A stretch of DNA of 41,476 bases from Lentisphaeria bacterium (GTDB lineage: Bacteria > Verrucomicrobiota > Lentisphaeria > Victivallales > Victivallaceae), in contig JAFTJQ010000066.1 in the NCBI GenBank assembly GCA_017456285.1, positions 1-41,476 of the forward strand, in the 5' to 3' direction. A model generated the notes under the pieces. The model did no database searches and was not told where the DNA came from. It saw only the letters and a program-made list of their open reading frames with translations. This document shows, one piece after another, positions 21,500 through 29,210 of the stretch (its first letter is position 1; every line of letters starts with the position of its first letter). The translations under genes and the position numbers were made by a program.

Positions 21500-23440
21500 T
21501 TATTTTGCTTCGGTGAATTTGAATGAATAACTATTGCTTTCTCCCTTAAAGACGATTCGATAAATCGGTTCATCCCAGCCGCCGAATTCCTCAATTTCCA
21601 TATCGGCTCGCACCAAATTGATATTATTCCAAGTCAAATCGACTTCGCCGAGGCGAATTTTATCCTTTTTAACTATGGGCTTCTGAATAGTAAAAAAAGA
21701 GATTTCGACGGTAGTTTTTTTAGCTGTTTTTAAGTTATCACAAATTTCTGCAAAATCCTCTCCGCAACGGAGTTCACGCTTGAAATCAATAATTTCCGCC
21801 TTTTCATTATAGGCATTTTTTAAATCACAGACGCTTGAGAAAACTCCGTTAGTTTCGGTGATTTCAGCAATCTCGGCATAATGTTTCTCATTATTCTCCT
21901 GCTCAATTCCATTGATAATCGGAGCATTGTGTCCATTGCCTCGAGTGTACCACAAAGTGTAACGATTTTCATTAAAATCATTAGCTGAATAAGGCCCCGT
22001 ACCGACATCGATGATAATCGGAGCATCTTTGTAATAAATTGTAACATGTCCGAGGTCATTGTGGTTGTGGGGTTCATTATTTTGTCCGCCCTTGATTGAC
22101 CCGAAAAATCCGTTGGTACGCAAAATTGCCAGACGGTTGCGGAAAAGCGTGGGCTTGATAATTGCAGTACTGCTTTCGGGCAATTGGGTCGGATAGTTAA
22201 AAAAGATATTCAAGTTATCGTACAGTAATCTATGTGATTGTGATGCGGTTAATACGTCGGCATTCAGAGCTTTTCCCTGCAAAATCGCTGCCATTTCCGC
22301 AGAATTAAGACGTTTGGCAATGAGGGCAGTAAGCAATTGATTCGGTTTGGCTTTCGGGGTTGAATCGGAGTAGGTAATTATATTTTTGCCGACTCGAATT
22401 CCGGCAATGAAAGTCAACATGCGATAAATTTTTTCTTCTTGATAGATTTTTTCAGTGGAGTTCGGCACAGCTTTGTCCAGTGCTTCAAGTGCATTAAAAA
22501 GCATTCCTGCAGACATGGGGAAGTACATTGCCCCCTCGGAAGAGAAGCCGCTGTCGTCGAAGCTCTTGTAGTAACGTGCCAATGGATAGAGCATCATTTG
22601 GATATACTCCGCCCTCAATTCAGGTGTCGGAGCAGCCAATAATGCGGTGATAATGCAATTAGATGTACACCAAGGAATCCAATTCCACGGCCATTCGGAG
22701 CGATACCAATAATTCAGTTCTGATGTTTCAGTATTTAATAAATTACCGAAAGTTTCAGCAATAACTTTTTGATTGATTTTATCGGCAAAACCTGTTTCAA
22801 TTCGGTCGAGTTCATCGCCGATAATACTGCTCATTAATGCCAGCATCGAGGCGGTATCGCCTGCGAATAAGTCGCATTGGTGGAGCGGAGATAATTTTTT
22901 GTCAATCCAAACCGAGTGAGCAGGCAAGCACCAAGTTTTTTCATCTAAAATCGCTTTAGTGTAGACAATAATTGACGGCAGATATTTTTCTTTGTTCGCA
23001 GTTAAGCACAATGCGAGAACCAGATAACTCAAATTTTTTCTGCGTTCAAAATATTTTTTTTCAAAAACCGTTCTATTGCCGTCAATAACAAATCGGTAAA
23101 AATCTTCTTCGGTAAGTTCTATCGGGGTGGTATTTAAACACTCATCTGCCTGATGGATAATTTCCGTGACAATGACTTTATTTAAGCGGTTATTTTTAGC
23201 ATTTTCCCAACTTCCACGATCGGCAAATGGCGGAAAAAGTTGAACTTTTTCTTGAGATTTCAGACGTTCAAAAAAATCATTCGGCAAGCGATCGTTGAAA
23301 AAATATAGTTCAGCATTTTCGCTTTTTGGCTCAATTTTTAATAATTTATTAGTTTTTTCATCGAAAGTTATTGAATTACTGCCGAACATAAATACTGCTC
23401 CTGTGATTAACATTGTCATAATCAAAATTATTTTATACAT
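21500..23440 (-). CDS. Heparinase II/III-like polysaccharide lyase, exported
   Basis: 646 aa. Residues 1-20 (MYKIILIMTMLITGAVFMFG) form a signal peptide or anchor. The middle is an alpha/alpha toroid-like helical region (YWYRSEWPWNWIPWCTSNCIITALLA; FSSEGAMYFPMSAGMLF) and the C-terminal part has the heparinase II/III signature EPHNHNDLGHVTIYYKDAPIIIDVGTG, with the His pair and Asp, then YTLWYTRGNGHNAPIINGIEQ and a beta-sandwich. Family members cleave uronic-acid polysaccharides such as heparan sulfate or alginate by beta-elimination; the substrate here is unknown. AAAGGA lies about 8 nt before ATG. Single-gene unit, convergent with coaB. Confidence 0.85.
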   Translation of the reverse strand: MYKIILIMTMLITGAVFMFGSNSITFDEKTNKLLKIEPKSENAELYFFNDRLPNDFFERLKSQEKVQLFPPFADRGSWENAKNNRLNKVIVTEIIHQADECLNTTPIELTEEDFYRFVIDGNRTVFEKKYFERRKNLSYLVLALCLTANKEKYLPSIIVYTKAILDEKTWCLPAHSVWIDKKLSPLHQCDLFAGDTASMLALMSSIIGDELDRIETGFADKINQKVIAETFGNLLNTETSELNYWYRSEWPWNWIPWCTSNCIITALLAAPTPELRAEYIQMMLYPLARYYKSFDDSGFSSEGAMYFPMSAGMLFNALEALDKAVPNSTEKIYQEEKIYRMLTFIAGIRVGKNIITYSDSTPKAKPNQLLTALIAKRLNSAEMAAILQGKALNADVLTASQSHRLLYDNLNIFFNYPTQLPESSTAIIKPTLFRNRLAILRTNGFFGSIKGGQNNEPHNHNDLGHVTIYYKDAPIIIDVGTGPYSANDFNENRYTLWYTRGNGHNAPIINGIEQENNEKHYAEIAEITETNGVFSSVCDLKNAYNEKAEIIDFKRELRCGEDFAEICDNLKTAKKTTVEISFFTIQKPIVKKDKIRLGEVDLTWNNINLVRADMEIEEFGGWDEPIYRIVFKGESNSYSFKFTEAK

Positions 23441-23480
23441 ATTGACGTCCTTTTTTATTTTACCTCCAAAAAACTACAAT

Positions 23481-23508
23481 AATATAATAGTAAAATTGTA
23501 ATTTTCAA
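23481..23508 (-). promoter_or_regulatory. Promoter of the heparinase-like gene
   Basis: Minus strand TTGAAA (23508-23503), 16-nt spacer, TATATT (23486-23481), about 40 nt from the start codon. The 23510-23690 interval beyond it is very AT-rich with nothing else recognisable. Confidence 0.55.
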
Positions 23509-23942
23509 TAGACAATCTTAAAAAAAATACAAAAAAATATTACACTTTTGAGGCGGAAAATATTATTTTTTTCTTTTAATATATATTTTATTAATATAAA
23601 AAATTACATAATCCGCTAAAATTACACATAAAATACAAATATCAAGTTCAGTAAAAAATTTCTCTGAATATATATTTACGGAAATCAAAAAACATTTATG
23701 ATTGAAACGACCGCTGCAAGGTCATGACTGCGGTGGTCGCTGTTATAACTATAAGAAGCCTGCGAGATTTTTGAGCGAGAGCGAACACTGTGAAAAAATA
23801 AAAAAAGAACATAAAAATCCAATCGCAGTATTTTTTTTGTTTTGAAAATGCGAGAGGCGAAGCTGTAAATTGGTCGAAGTGTACTTGAGGTACACGAGCT
23901 TACCAATTTCAGCAAGCCTATCCTTTTTCAAAACAAAAAAAA

Positions 23943-24026
23943 GCAGAAGTTGAAGCAGGGCAACTCACAAGAGTTGTGAGCGAAGCGGTATTTATTTTTT
24001 AGAAGACAATCGCAAATTTATTTGCA
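23943..24026. repeat. 84-bp direct repeat, copy 1
   Basis: Begins GCAGAAGTTGAAGCAGGGCA and ends CAAATTTATTTGCA. It matches copy 2 (24102-24185) at 81 of 84 positions and contains the hairpin CTCACAA-gag-TTGTGAG. Confidence 0.9.
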
Positions 24027-24041
24027 TGGATTATATCTAAC

Positions 24042-24055
24042 TCGAACTGGCGACA
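24042..24055 (-). other. tRNA T-arm fragment
   Basis: TCGAACTGGCGACA is identical to 24262-24275 inside tRNA-Gly (T loop and 5' T stem plus variable loop). Flanking bases no longer pair, so it looks like a decayed partial copy rather than a functional tRNA. It lies shortly after repeat copy 1, as the intact tRNA lies after copy 2. Confidence 0.5.
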
Positions 24056-24101
24056 TTGCCCGTCAGGGCAAAGCCCGAATGAAATGAGGGCAATCACACC
24101 G

Positions 24102-24185
24102 GCAGAAGTTGAAGCAGGGCAACTCGCAAGAGTTGTGAGCGAAGCGATATTTATTTTTTAGAAGACAACCGCAAATTTATTTGCA
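24102..24185. repeat. 84-bp direct repeat, copy 2
   Basis: Differs from copy 1 at three positions. One of them changes the stem CTCACAA/TTGTGAG to CTCGCAA/TTGTGAG, an A-U to G-U change on the plus-strand transcript that keeps pairing. Confidence 0.9.
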
Positions 24186-24209
24186 GGATTGTCTTCTAAA
24201 AAATAAATA
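24148..24209. repeat. Long perfect inverted repeat
   Basis: A 21-bp perfect arm (24148-24168: TATTTATTTTTTAGAAGACA, then A) pairs with 24189-24209, with an inner stem GCAAAT (24171-24176) / ATTTGC (24179-24184). The left arm belongs to repeat copy 2; the right arm is unique to this copy. Downstream of tRNA-Gly on the minus strand, it may form a cruciform or serve in 3' end formation. Confidence 0.85.
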
Positions 24210-24243
24210 ACCCTGCTTCCCCCCAAAAATCAAGACAAAAAAA

Positions 24244-24319
24244 TGGAGCGAGTGACCAGATTCGAACTGGCGACAATCACGTTGGCAACGTGATGCTCTA
24301 CCAACTGAGCTACACTCGC
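24244..24319 (-). tRNA. tRNA-Gly(GCC)
   Basis: Full cloverleaf on the minus strand: acceptor stem GCGAGTG/CACTCGC, D arm GCTCAGTTGGTAGAGC, anticodon stem TCACG/CGTGA with loop TTGCCAA (anticodon GCC), T arm GCCAG-TTCGAAT-CTGGT, discriminator T and an encoded CCA end (24246-24244). A run of seven T follows as terminator. Reads GGC and GGU codons. Confidence 0.95.
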
Positions 24320-24338
24320 TTGTTTTAATATGTTACTT

Positions 24339-24366
24339 AATATAACATTTTTTTGTAAAAAGTCAA
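24339..24366 (-). promoter_or_regulatory. Promoter of tRNA-Gly
   Basis: Minus strand TTGACT (24366-24361), 16-nt spacer, TATATT (24344-24339), about 20 nt before the mature 5' end. Confidence 0.65.
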
Positions 24367-24429
24367 GTAAAAAACAATAAAAAATCACAAAATTTTCCAT
24401 AAATATCTTAAATTTCACAAATTCCCGAC

Positions 24430-24473
24430 AAAAAAACGACTGCCGCAAAACTTTTTAGTTTCGCAACAGTCGT
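24430..24473 (-). terminator. Strong terminator of the GGGtGRT operon
   Basis: Minus strand stem ACGACTG...CAGTCGT (24467-24473 with 24436-24442), extended inward with G-U and Watson-Crick pairs to GAAACT/AGTTTT around an AAAA loop, followed by six to seven U. Located 47 nt after the stop codon. Confidence 0.92.
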
Positions 24474-24519
24474 GAATTTTTTGTAAATTAAGTTGCTTTC
24501 AAAAGCGAAAGCAGTCTAA

Positions 24520-25515
24520 TTACATAGCCTGTTCAATTGCAACTGCAACTGCAACAGTAGCACCTACCATCGGGTTGTTACCCATACCGATAAGTCCCAT
24601 CATTTCAACGTGAGCAGGAACGCTTGAAGAACCTGCAAACTGGGCATCACCGTGCATACGGCCCATGGTATCAGTCATACCGTAAGAAGCAGGACCTGCA
24701 GCCATGTTGTCCGGGTGGAGGGTACGACCTGTACCGCCGCCTGAAGCAACTGAGAAATATTTTTTGCCGTTTTCAGTAGCCCATTTTTTGTAGGTACCTG
24801 CGACGGGGTGCTGGAAGCGGGTCGGGTTGGTTGAGTTACCGGTAATAGAAACATCAACGCCCTCGTGACGCATAATAGCAACACCTTCTGAAACATCGTC
24901 AGCACCGTAGCACTTAACTTTAGCTTTATCACCATTTGAGAAAGCTTTTTCAGAGATGATTTTCAATTCACCGGTGAAGTAATCATATTCAGTTTCGACA
25001 GCGGTGAAACCATTGATACGGCTGATGATGTAAGCAGCATCTTTGCCCAAACCATTCAAAATAACACGCAACGGCTCTTTGCGAACCTTGTTAGCGGTAC
25101 GAGCGATACCGATAGCACCCTCTGCAGCAGCGAAAGATTCGTGACCTGCGAGGAAGCAGAAACACTTGGTCTCTTCACGGAGCAACATCGCAGCCAAGTT
25201 ACCATGGCCCAAACCGACGTCACGCTGGTCAGCAACTGATCCGGGGATACAGAAAGCCTGCAAACCGATACCGATAGCTTCAGCAGCATCAGCGGCATTT
25301 TTGCAACCTTTTTTAATTGCGATAGCAGCACCGAGGGTGTAAGCCCAAATTGCGTTTTCAAAAGCGATCATCTGAATACCACGGACGATTGCATCTACGT
25401 CAATGCCTTTGTCCAAACAGATTTTCTGTGCATCTTCGAGAGATGCGATACCATATTTTGCCATTGCCTCTTCGATTTTAGCAATACGGCGACTATAACC
25501 TTCAAAATTAACCAT
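24520..25515 (-). CDS. GGGtGRT family protein
   Basis: 331 aa, no signal peptide, cytoplasmic. The signature SVASGGGTGRTLHPDN (about residues 262-277) identifies the family named after it, whose biochemical role I do not know to be established. Other conserved-looking blocks are AFENAIWAYTLGAAIAIKKG, CIPGSVADQRDVGLGHGNLAAMLL, CFCFLAGHESFAAAEGAIGIARTANKVR, and a Gly/Met-rich C-terminus (GLIGMGNNPMVGATVAVAVAIEQAM). Several cysteines (C33, C71, C87 and a CFC near 118-120) could bind metal or sulfur; that is speculative. It follows the IscU-like scaffold gene by 21 nt and ends in a strong terminator, so the two form a dedicated operon. Confidence 0.88.
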   Translation of the reverse strand: MVNFEGYSRRIAKIEEAMAKYGIASLEDAQKICLDKGIDVDAIVRGIQMIAFENAIWAYTLGAAIAIKKGCKNAADAAEAIGIGLQAFCIPGSVADQRDVGLGHGNLAAMLLREETKCFCFLAGHESFAAAEGAIGIARTANKVRKEPLRVILNGLGKDAAYIISRINGFTAVETEYDYFTGELKIISEKAFSNGDKAKVKCYGADDVSEGVAIMRHEGVDVSITGNSTNPTRFQHPVAGTYKKWATENGKKYFSVASGGGTGRTLHPDNMAAGPASYGMTDTMGRMHGDAQFAGSSSVPAHVEMMGLIGMGNNPMVGATVAVAVAIEQAM

Positions 25516-25536
25516 AATCTTCTATTGCTCCTTCTA

Positions 25537-26238
25537 TTATTCCTGACGGGGGTCAATGGTTTTAACTGCATCTGCGAAACGGCCGTAAGTACCGATATTT
25601 TTCTCAAATGCTTCTTTGGGATCCATGCCTTTTTTGATAGCATCCATCATTTTGCCCAAGTGGATAAACTTGTAGCCGATGATTTCGTTATTTTCATCAA
25701 GACCGATTTCAAGGATGTAACCTTCTGCCATTTCGAGGTAGCGGGGACCCTTGATTTTGCTTGAGAACATAGTACCGACCTGTGAGCGGAGACCTTTACC
25801 CAAGTCTTCCAAGCCTGCACCGATCGGGAGACCGTTTTCACTGAAAGCGGTTTGGGTTCTTCCGTAAACGATTTGGCTGAAAAGTTCACGCATAGCTACG
25901 TTGATAGCATCGCAAACGAGGTCGCTATTAAGAGCTTCGAGCAAGGTTTTGCCGGGAAGAATTTCTGCTGCCATAGCTGCAGAGTGAGTCATTCCTGAGC
26001 AACCCAAAGTCTCTACGAGAGCTTCTTCGATGATACCTTCTTTGACATTCAAAGTCAATTTGCATGCACCCTGCTGGGGAGCACACCAACCCACACCGTG
26101 AGTAAGACCGCTGATGTCAGTAATTTGTTTAGATTTGACCCATTTTCCCTCTTCAGGAATCGGGGCGGGACCGTGGTTGGCGCCTTTAGCGACACAACAC
26201 ATTCTTTGTACTTCATGAGAACATTCGGCACAACTCAT
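25537..26238 (-). CDS. IscU/NifU-like Fe-S scaffold protein, partner of GGGtGRT
   Basis: 233 aa from ATG 26238 (AAAGG about 9 nt upstream; a longer frame to 26340 would cross the promoter). Residues about 38-125 resemble the IscU/NifU N-terminal scaffold, with cysteines at C52, C59, C80 (LGCSGMTHSAAMAAE, like the GC-x-A motif of IscU) and C109. It also has an N-terminal Cys cluster (C3, C6, C14, C15) absent from classical IscU, and a C-terminal part (130-233) not found in IscU. It probably binds a transient Fe-S cluster or sulfur. No cysteine desulfurase (IscS/NifS) or other Isc gene is adjacent, so the partner is apparently the GGGtGRT protein. Confidence 0.82.
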   Translation of the reverse strand: MSCAECSHEVQRMCCVAKGANHGPAPIPEEGKWVKSKQITDISGLTHGVGWCAPQQGACKLTLNVKEGIIEEALVETLGCSGMTHSAAMAAEILPGKTLLEALNSDLVCDAINVAMRELFSQIVYGRTQTAFSENGLPIGAGLEDLGKGLRSQVGTMFSSKIKGPRYLEMAEGYILEIGLDENNEIIGYKFIHLGKMMDAIKKGMDPKEAFEKNIGTYGRFADAVKTIDPRQE

Positions 26239-26312
26239 GTTTTCACACCTTTCTTTAACGTTAATTTTCAACAATTTAGAACAAAATAAATTGTACACTT
26301 TCAAACTTGGAT

Positions 26313-26340
26313 AATATAGCATGTTTTTTGCGAAAAGCAA
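26313..26340 (-). promoter_or_regulatory. Promoter of the scaffold-GGGtGRT operon
   Basis: Minus strand TTGCTT (26340-26335), 16-nt spacer, TATATT (26318-26313). It gives a leader of about 68 nt. Confidence 0.55.
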
Positions 26341-26424
26341 GATTTTATTTTAATTTTTTTCAAATTAAGAATCGACTTTGCAATCTCTTAAGCAAAAAAA
26401 TCTCCGCTTCACCGAATTAAAACC

Positions 26425-27165
26425 TTATTTTATCGCCGCTTCATGAAATTCAACTAATTTACTGCGGTCATCAAATCCGTGCGGATGATGTCCCCAGCCG
26501 GGACGACGGATAATCGTGTAAGGAATATTATATTTTTTTAACTCTGCTTCAACCAAATTAATATTAGTTGCAACCTTGACCACTTGATCATCTTCACCCG
26601 TTGCAATAAACAAAGGAATTTGATAATCCGCTAAAACCTTGATTCGATTCAGAGGATTAAGTTCAGACTTTTTCAATTCATCAATCGACAAATTGTACAT
26701 TCGGCTAATGTCTGCAACTCTTTCGGCGGCTGATTCATCGGGGTCAGCGGCATTGCAAACAGGGGCGTCAAGGTAAATGGCTCGAATTTTTTCAGGATAA
26801 GTCGTCGCATAACGCAAAGAAAAATATCCGCCCCAACTCATCCCGATTAAATTAACCTTATCTGCCAAACCGCAAGAAACCAAAAAATCATGGAACTTCC
26901 GCATAATTTCAAGCCCCTCCGCATTGCATTTAGTGTCAAAAACATCGATATGGGCATGGTGAAAACCTCTCGCAAGCAAATCCAGAGTACCGACTCTCTC
27001 CACAAATGCTTCCGCCCACTGGGCACACCAGCTCCAGCGGCCATCCCCTGCGGGGGTGTCAGGAATTGCAACCCATGCGGAATGCCCCTCAAATTGAAAT
27101 TTATAACGCTTAAAATTGTACCAGATTTCCTCTTGCCAGTCGGGCGAAACTGTAAATTTTTTCAT
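26425..27165 (-). CDS. Alpha/beta hydrolase
   Basis: 246 aa, cytoplasmic. Nucleophile elbow GMSWGG (GxSxG), acid in ATGEDDQVV and histidine in GWGHHPHGFDD form the usual triad; the oxyanion side is VAIPDTPAGDGRWSWCAQW. The long segment before the nucleophile (FHHAHIDVFDTKCNAEGLEIMRKFHDFL) resembles small deacetylases/esterases found in glycan-utilisation clusters. The exact substrate is unknown; an acyl ester on a sugar is a reasonable guess from the neighbourhood. AAGGAA stands about 9 nt before ATG 27165. It has its own promoter and lies downstream of the glycan operon. Confidence 0.8.
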   Translation of the reverse strand: MKKFTVSPDWQEEIWYNFKRYKFQFEGHSAWVAIPDTPAGDGRWSWCAQWAEAFVERVGTLDLLARGFHHAHIDVFDTKCNAEGLEIMRKFHDFLVSCGLADKVNLIGMSWGGYFSLRYATTYPEKIRAIYLDAPVCNAADPDESAAERVADISRMYNLSIDELKKSELNPLNRIKVLADYQIPLFIATGEDDQVVKVATNINLVEAELKKYNIPYTIIRRPGWGHHPHGFDDRSKLVEFHEAAIK

Positions 27166-27213
27166 TTTATATTCCTTGAATTGAAGTGTTTATATTGTAA
27201 ATTTAATTTCCAT

Positions 27214-27242
27214 AATCTACAATATGAAAAACTTTTTGTCAA
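27214..27242 (-). promoter_or_regulatory. Promoter of the alpha/beta hydrolase gene with flanking inverted repeat
   Basis: Minus strand TTGACA (27242-27237), 17-nt spacer, TAGATT (27219-27214). An 8-bp inverted repeat ATATTGTA/TACAATAT brackets the -10 and start region (about 27191-27226) and could be an operator. Confidence 0.6.
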
Positions 27243-27281
27243 GTCAAAAATTCATTTTTCTGTAATATTTTATGTCCGAAA

Positions 27282-27296
27282 GGAATCCGAGATTCC
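27282..27296 (-). terminator. Weak terminator candidate after the glycan operon
   Basis: Stem GGAATC/GATTCC with a 3-nt loop, extended by three G-U pairs on the minus transcript, 9 nt after the last transporter gene. No proper U-tract follows, so it may be leaky. Confidence 0.35.
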
Positions 27297-27304
27297 CCCT
27301 GTAA

Positions 27305-28207
27305 TTAATAAAAAAGCAAAACAACTCCGGCAAGACACAACAACAAGGCTACTACTTGAAGAATGGTCTTTTTTTCTCGCAAAATTGCGATACTTATAAC
27401 TTCGAAGCATATCAAACATGAGCAGACCATAAGCGGATAAGCAATTGCTCCAACGCCTGCATTTGACAAGGCATCCATTCCATAAAAAAGCAAAAATAAT
27501 GATGCTATAAGTTCAAAAATTTGTAACATAAAAGCATATTTCCAAACTTCAAATCTTTTTGAGTAATCTTTAACTCCCATAGCAAAAGTTTTGATTTTTT
27601 TGATATTAACTAAAATTGCTCCAATCATCATACCGATTGACCAAAAAGCAGTTCGGAATGCCCCGGACACTGCATTGGTTTCTGCATAATAAGATGGAAT
27701 ATTGCTGAAACATTGCCCCAAACCCGCCATTAAAAAAGCAATAGAAACCAATAACTTCCATTTACCTTGACCACTATTGTTTTGAGTCATCCCAAAGAAA
27801 ACCAGGGATATTAAAATACTTGCAAAGCCAATTACCATATACCAAGATAATTTAACATCGAAAAAAACTATCCCCATGAGAAATGGCAGAATAAAACCTG
27901 CTTGCGTGATTGTCCAAATAACACCATTGGGACCTCTTTGCATAGCAAGTGACATGACATCTAATTGGAAAAAATTAAATATACCGCTAAACACCAAAAC
28001 CGCAAAGCAGAAGATATATCCGGTGTAAGATGTAATACCTTGCATAGTTGCAATACCATAGCCAAAACTAAAAATAAAACTCAATAATGCTCCAAAAAAT
28101 AATAACAACTTGGAGTCAATATTGTGCTTGGGGGCATTGCCCATAATGTAGCCACAGACAGTCCAACTGCAACCAACTAACACCATTGCTATAATTCCAA
28201 AAGTCAT
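27305..28207 (-). CDS. DMT-superfamily transporter, paralogue 1
   Basis: 300 aa, about ten hydrophobic helices, no large soluble domain. It aligns over its whole length with the next gene upstream: GIIAMVLVGCSWTVCGYIMG and AMQRGPNGVIWTITQAGFILP are near-identical in position and content to the paralogue. The fold resembles EamA/RhaT-type drug/metabolite transporters, several of which carry sugars. Import of the di- or monosaccharide products made by the operon is inferred from context. Last gene of the operon; GTGAG precedes ATG 28207. Confidence 0.75.
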   Translation of the reverse strand: MTFGIIAMVLVGCSWTVCGYIMGNAPKHNIDSKLLLFFGALLSFIFSFGYGIATMQGITSYTGYIFCFAVLVFSGIFNFFQLDVMSLAMQRGPNGVIWTITQAGFILPFLMGIVFFDVKLSWYMVIGFASILISLVFFGMTQNNSGQGKWKLLVSIAFLMAGLGQCFSNIPSYYAETNAVSGAFRTAFWSIGMMIGAILVNIKKIKTFAMGVKDYSKRFEVWKYAFMLQIFELIASLFLLFYGMDALSNAGVGAIAYPLMVCSCLICFEVISIAILREKKTILQVVALLLCLAGVVLLFY

Positions 28208-28246
28208 AATTAAATACTCACTTCCCGATTTTACGCAATTTAATAT

Positions 28247-29185
28247 CTACAAACAAATAAACAATAATCCCAAAATGCAAAAAATCAATGCTATAAGTTG
28301 AATTTTCTGTAATTTTTCCCTTAAAAACAAACAACTTGTTAAGGTGAAAATAGTAATACATGATCCAACTAAAAGCGGATAACACATTCCGCCTAATCCT
28401 TTTGCACCCAATACATTCATGCCTGGGTATAGAAATATGTAAGCAAAAAATAGATTAAATCCTTGCAAAATCAGAACATATTTCCATACTTGGAGATTTT
28501 TAATGCCATCTAAAATTTTCTGACAAGAACCATTCCTTTGTTTAAACAAAGTTAGGACAATTGCCGCTATAACTATTCCAATCGCAACCATGGTTGTTCT
28601 ATGAATACTGCTGATATGACGGGCTTCTTCATAGAATAATGGTATAGTCATTATAGTTTGCTGAAAAGCACAAATTGCTAAACCTAAAAAAGTAAGCAAC
28701 TTCCAACTTTTTCCATTTGAAACATTATTTTTCGCCATACCAAACAACACCAATGCTGTTAATAATCCAATTATACCAACTATTCTAAAGACATTAATTG
28801 CAGCACCAAAAAAGACAATTCCAACGATAAACGGAAAAACCATTGCCGATTGGATAATCGACCAGATGATACCATTAGGACCACGCTGCATTGCCTTTGA
28901 CATATTTTCCAACATGAAAAAATTAGCAAAACCTCCAAGTAAATAGCATGCACTTGTCAAAAGCAAGGTTTTAAATGAAAACAAACCAAAGTCATACTTT
29001 TGACAAGAAAGAATTATTAAGCCTACAATTATTGGTATAAAACCACCAAAAAATTGCACAACACTTGAATCTACTCCTTTTTTAGGGGCATCTCCCATAA
29101 CTAACCCAACAAGTGTCCATGAGCCACCAACTAAAACCATAGCAATTAATCCAAATGCTAAACTATTTATTATTGTTTCCAGCAT
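28247..29185 (-). CDS. DMT-superfamily transporter, paralogue 2
   Basis: 312 aa from ATG 29185 (AAGGA about 9 nt upstream; an upstream in-frame start would overlap the previous gene and add a hydrophilic tail). About ten transmembrane helices. Shared signatures with paralogue 1: GLIAMVLVGGSWTLVGLVMG and AMQRGPNGIIWSIIQS, and the same APK-x3-DS motif after helix 1. The tandem pair arose by duplication and may form a heterodimer or serve two related substrates. 39 nt before paralogue 1 and 25 nt after the GH39-like gene. Confidence 0.75.
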   Translation of the reverse strand: MLETIINSLAFGLIAMVLVGGSWTLVGLVMGDAPKKGVDSSVVQFFGGFIPIIVGLIILSCQKYDFGLFSFKTLLLTSACYLLGGFANFFMLENMSKAMQRGPNGIIWSIIQSAMVFPFIVGIVFFGAAINVFRIVGIIGLLTALVLFGMAKNNVSNGKSWKLLTFLGLAICAFQQTIMTIPLFYEEARHISSIHRTTMVAIGIVIAAIVLTLFKQRNGSCQKILDGIKNLQVWKYVLILQGFNLFFAYIFLYPGMNVLGAKGLGGMCYPLLVGSCITIFTLTSCLFLREKLQKIQLIALIFCILGLLFICL

Positions 29186-29210
29186 AATCCAATATCCTTG
29201 GCAAATATCT

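Larger units (their letters stand above)
23690..24243. repeat. Repeat- and hairpin-rich intergenic region
   Basis: No gene is credible here; open frames are short and cross repeats. Visible structure: TTTTTTTTGTTTTGAAAA (from about 23828) and its complement (to about 23942) bracket nested stems AAATTGGT/ACCAATTT and GTGTAC/GTACAC; an 84-bp direct repeat occurs at 23943 and 24102; TTGCCC/GGGCAA occurs near 24056-24069; a tRNA-like fragment lies at 24042-24055; and a long inverted repeat occupies 24148-24209. It separates the heparinase-like gene from tRNA-Gly. Confidence 0.7.

Noticed and set aside
23685-23931. Short genes in the repeat region
   Set aside because: Both frames span inverted repeats and low-complexity sequence, and no start signal or domain is visible.
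23943-24185. CRISPR array
   Set aside because: Only two 84-bp copies with no regular spacers and no cas genes.
24230-24448. Minus-strand 72-codon frame across tRNA-Gly
   Set aside because: It translates through the tRNA itself, giving the familiar SVAQLVEHHVANVIVASSNLVTRS artefact.
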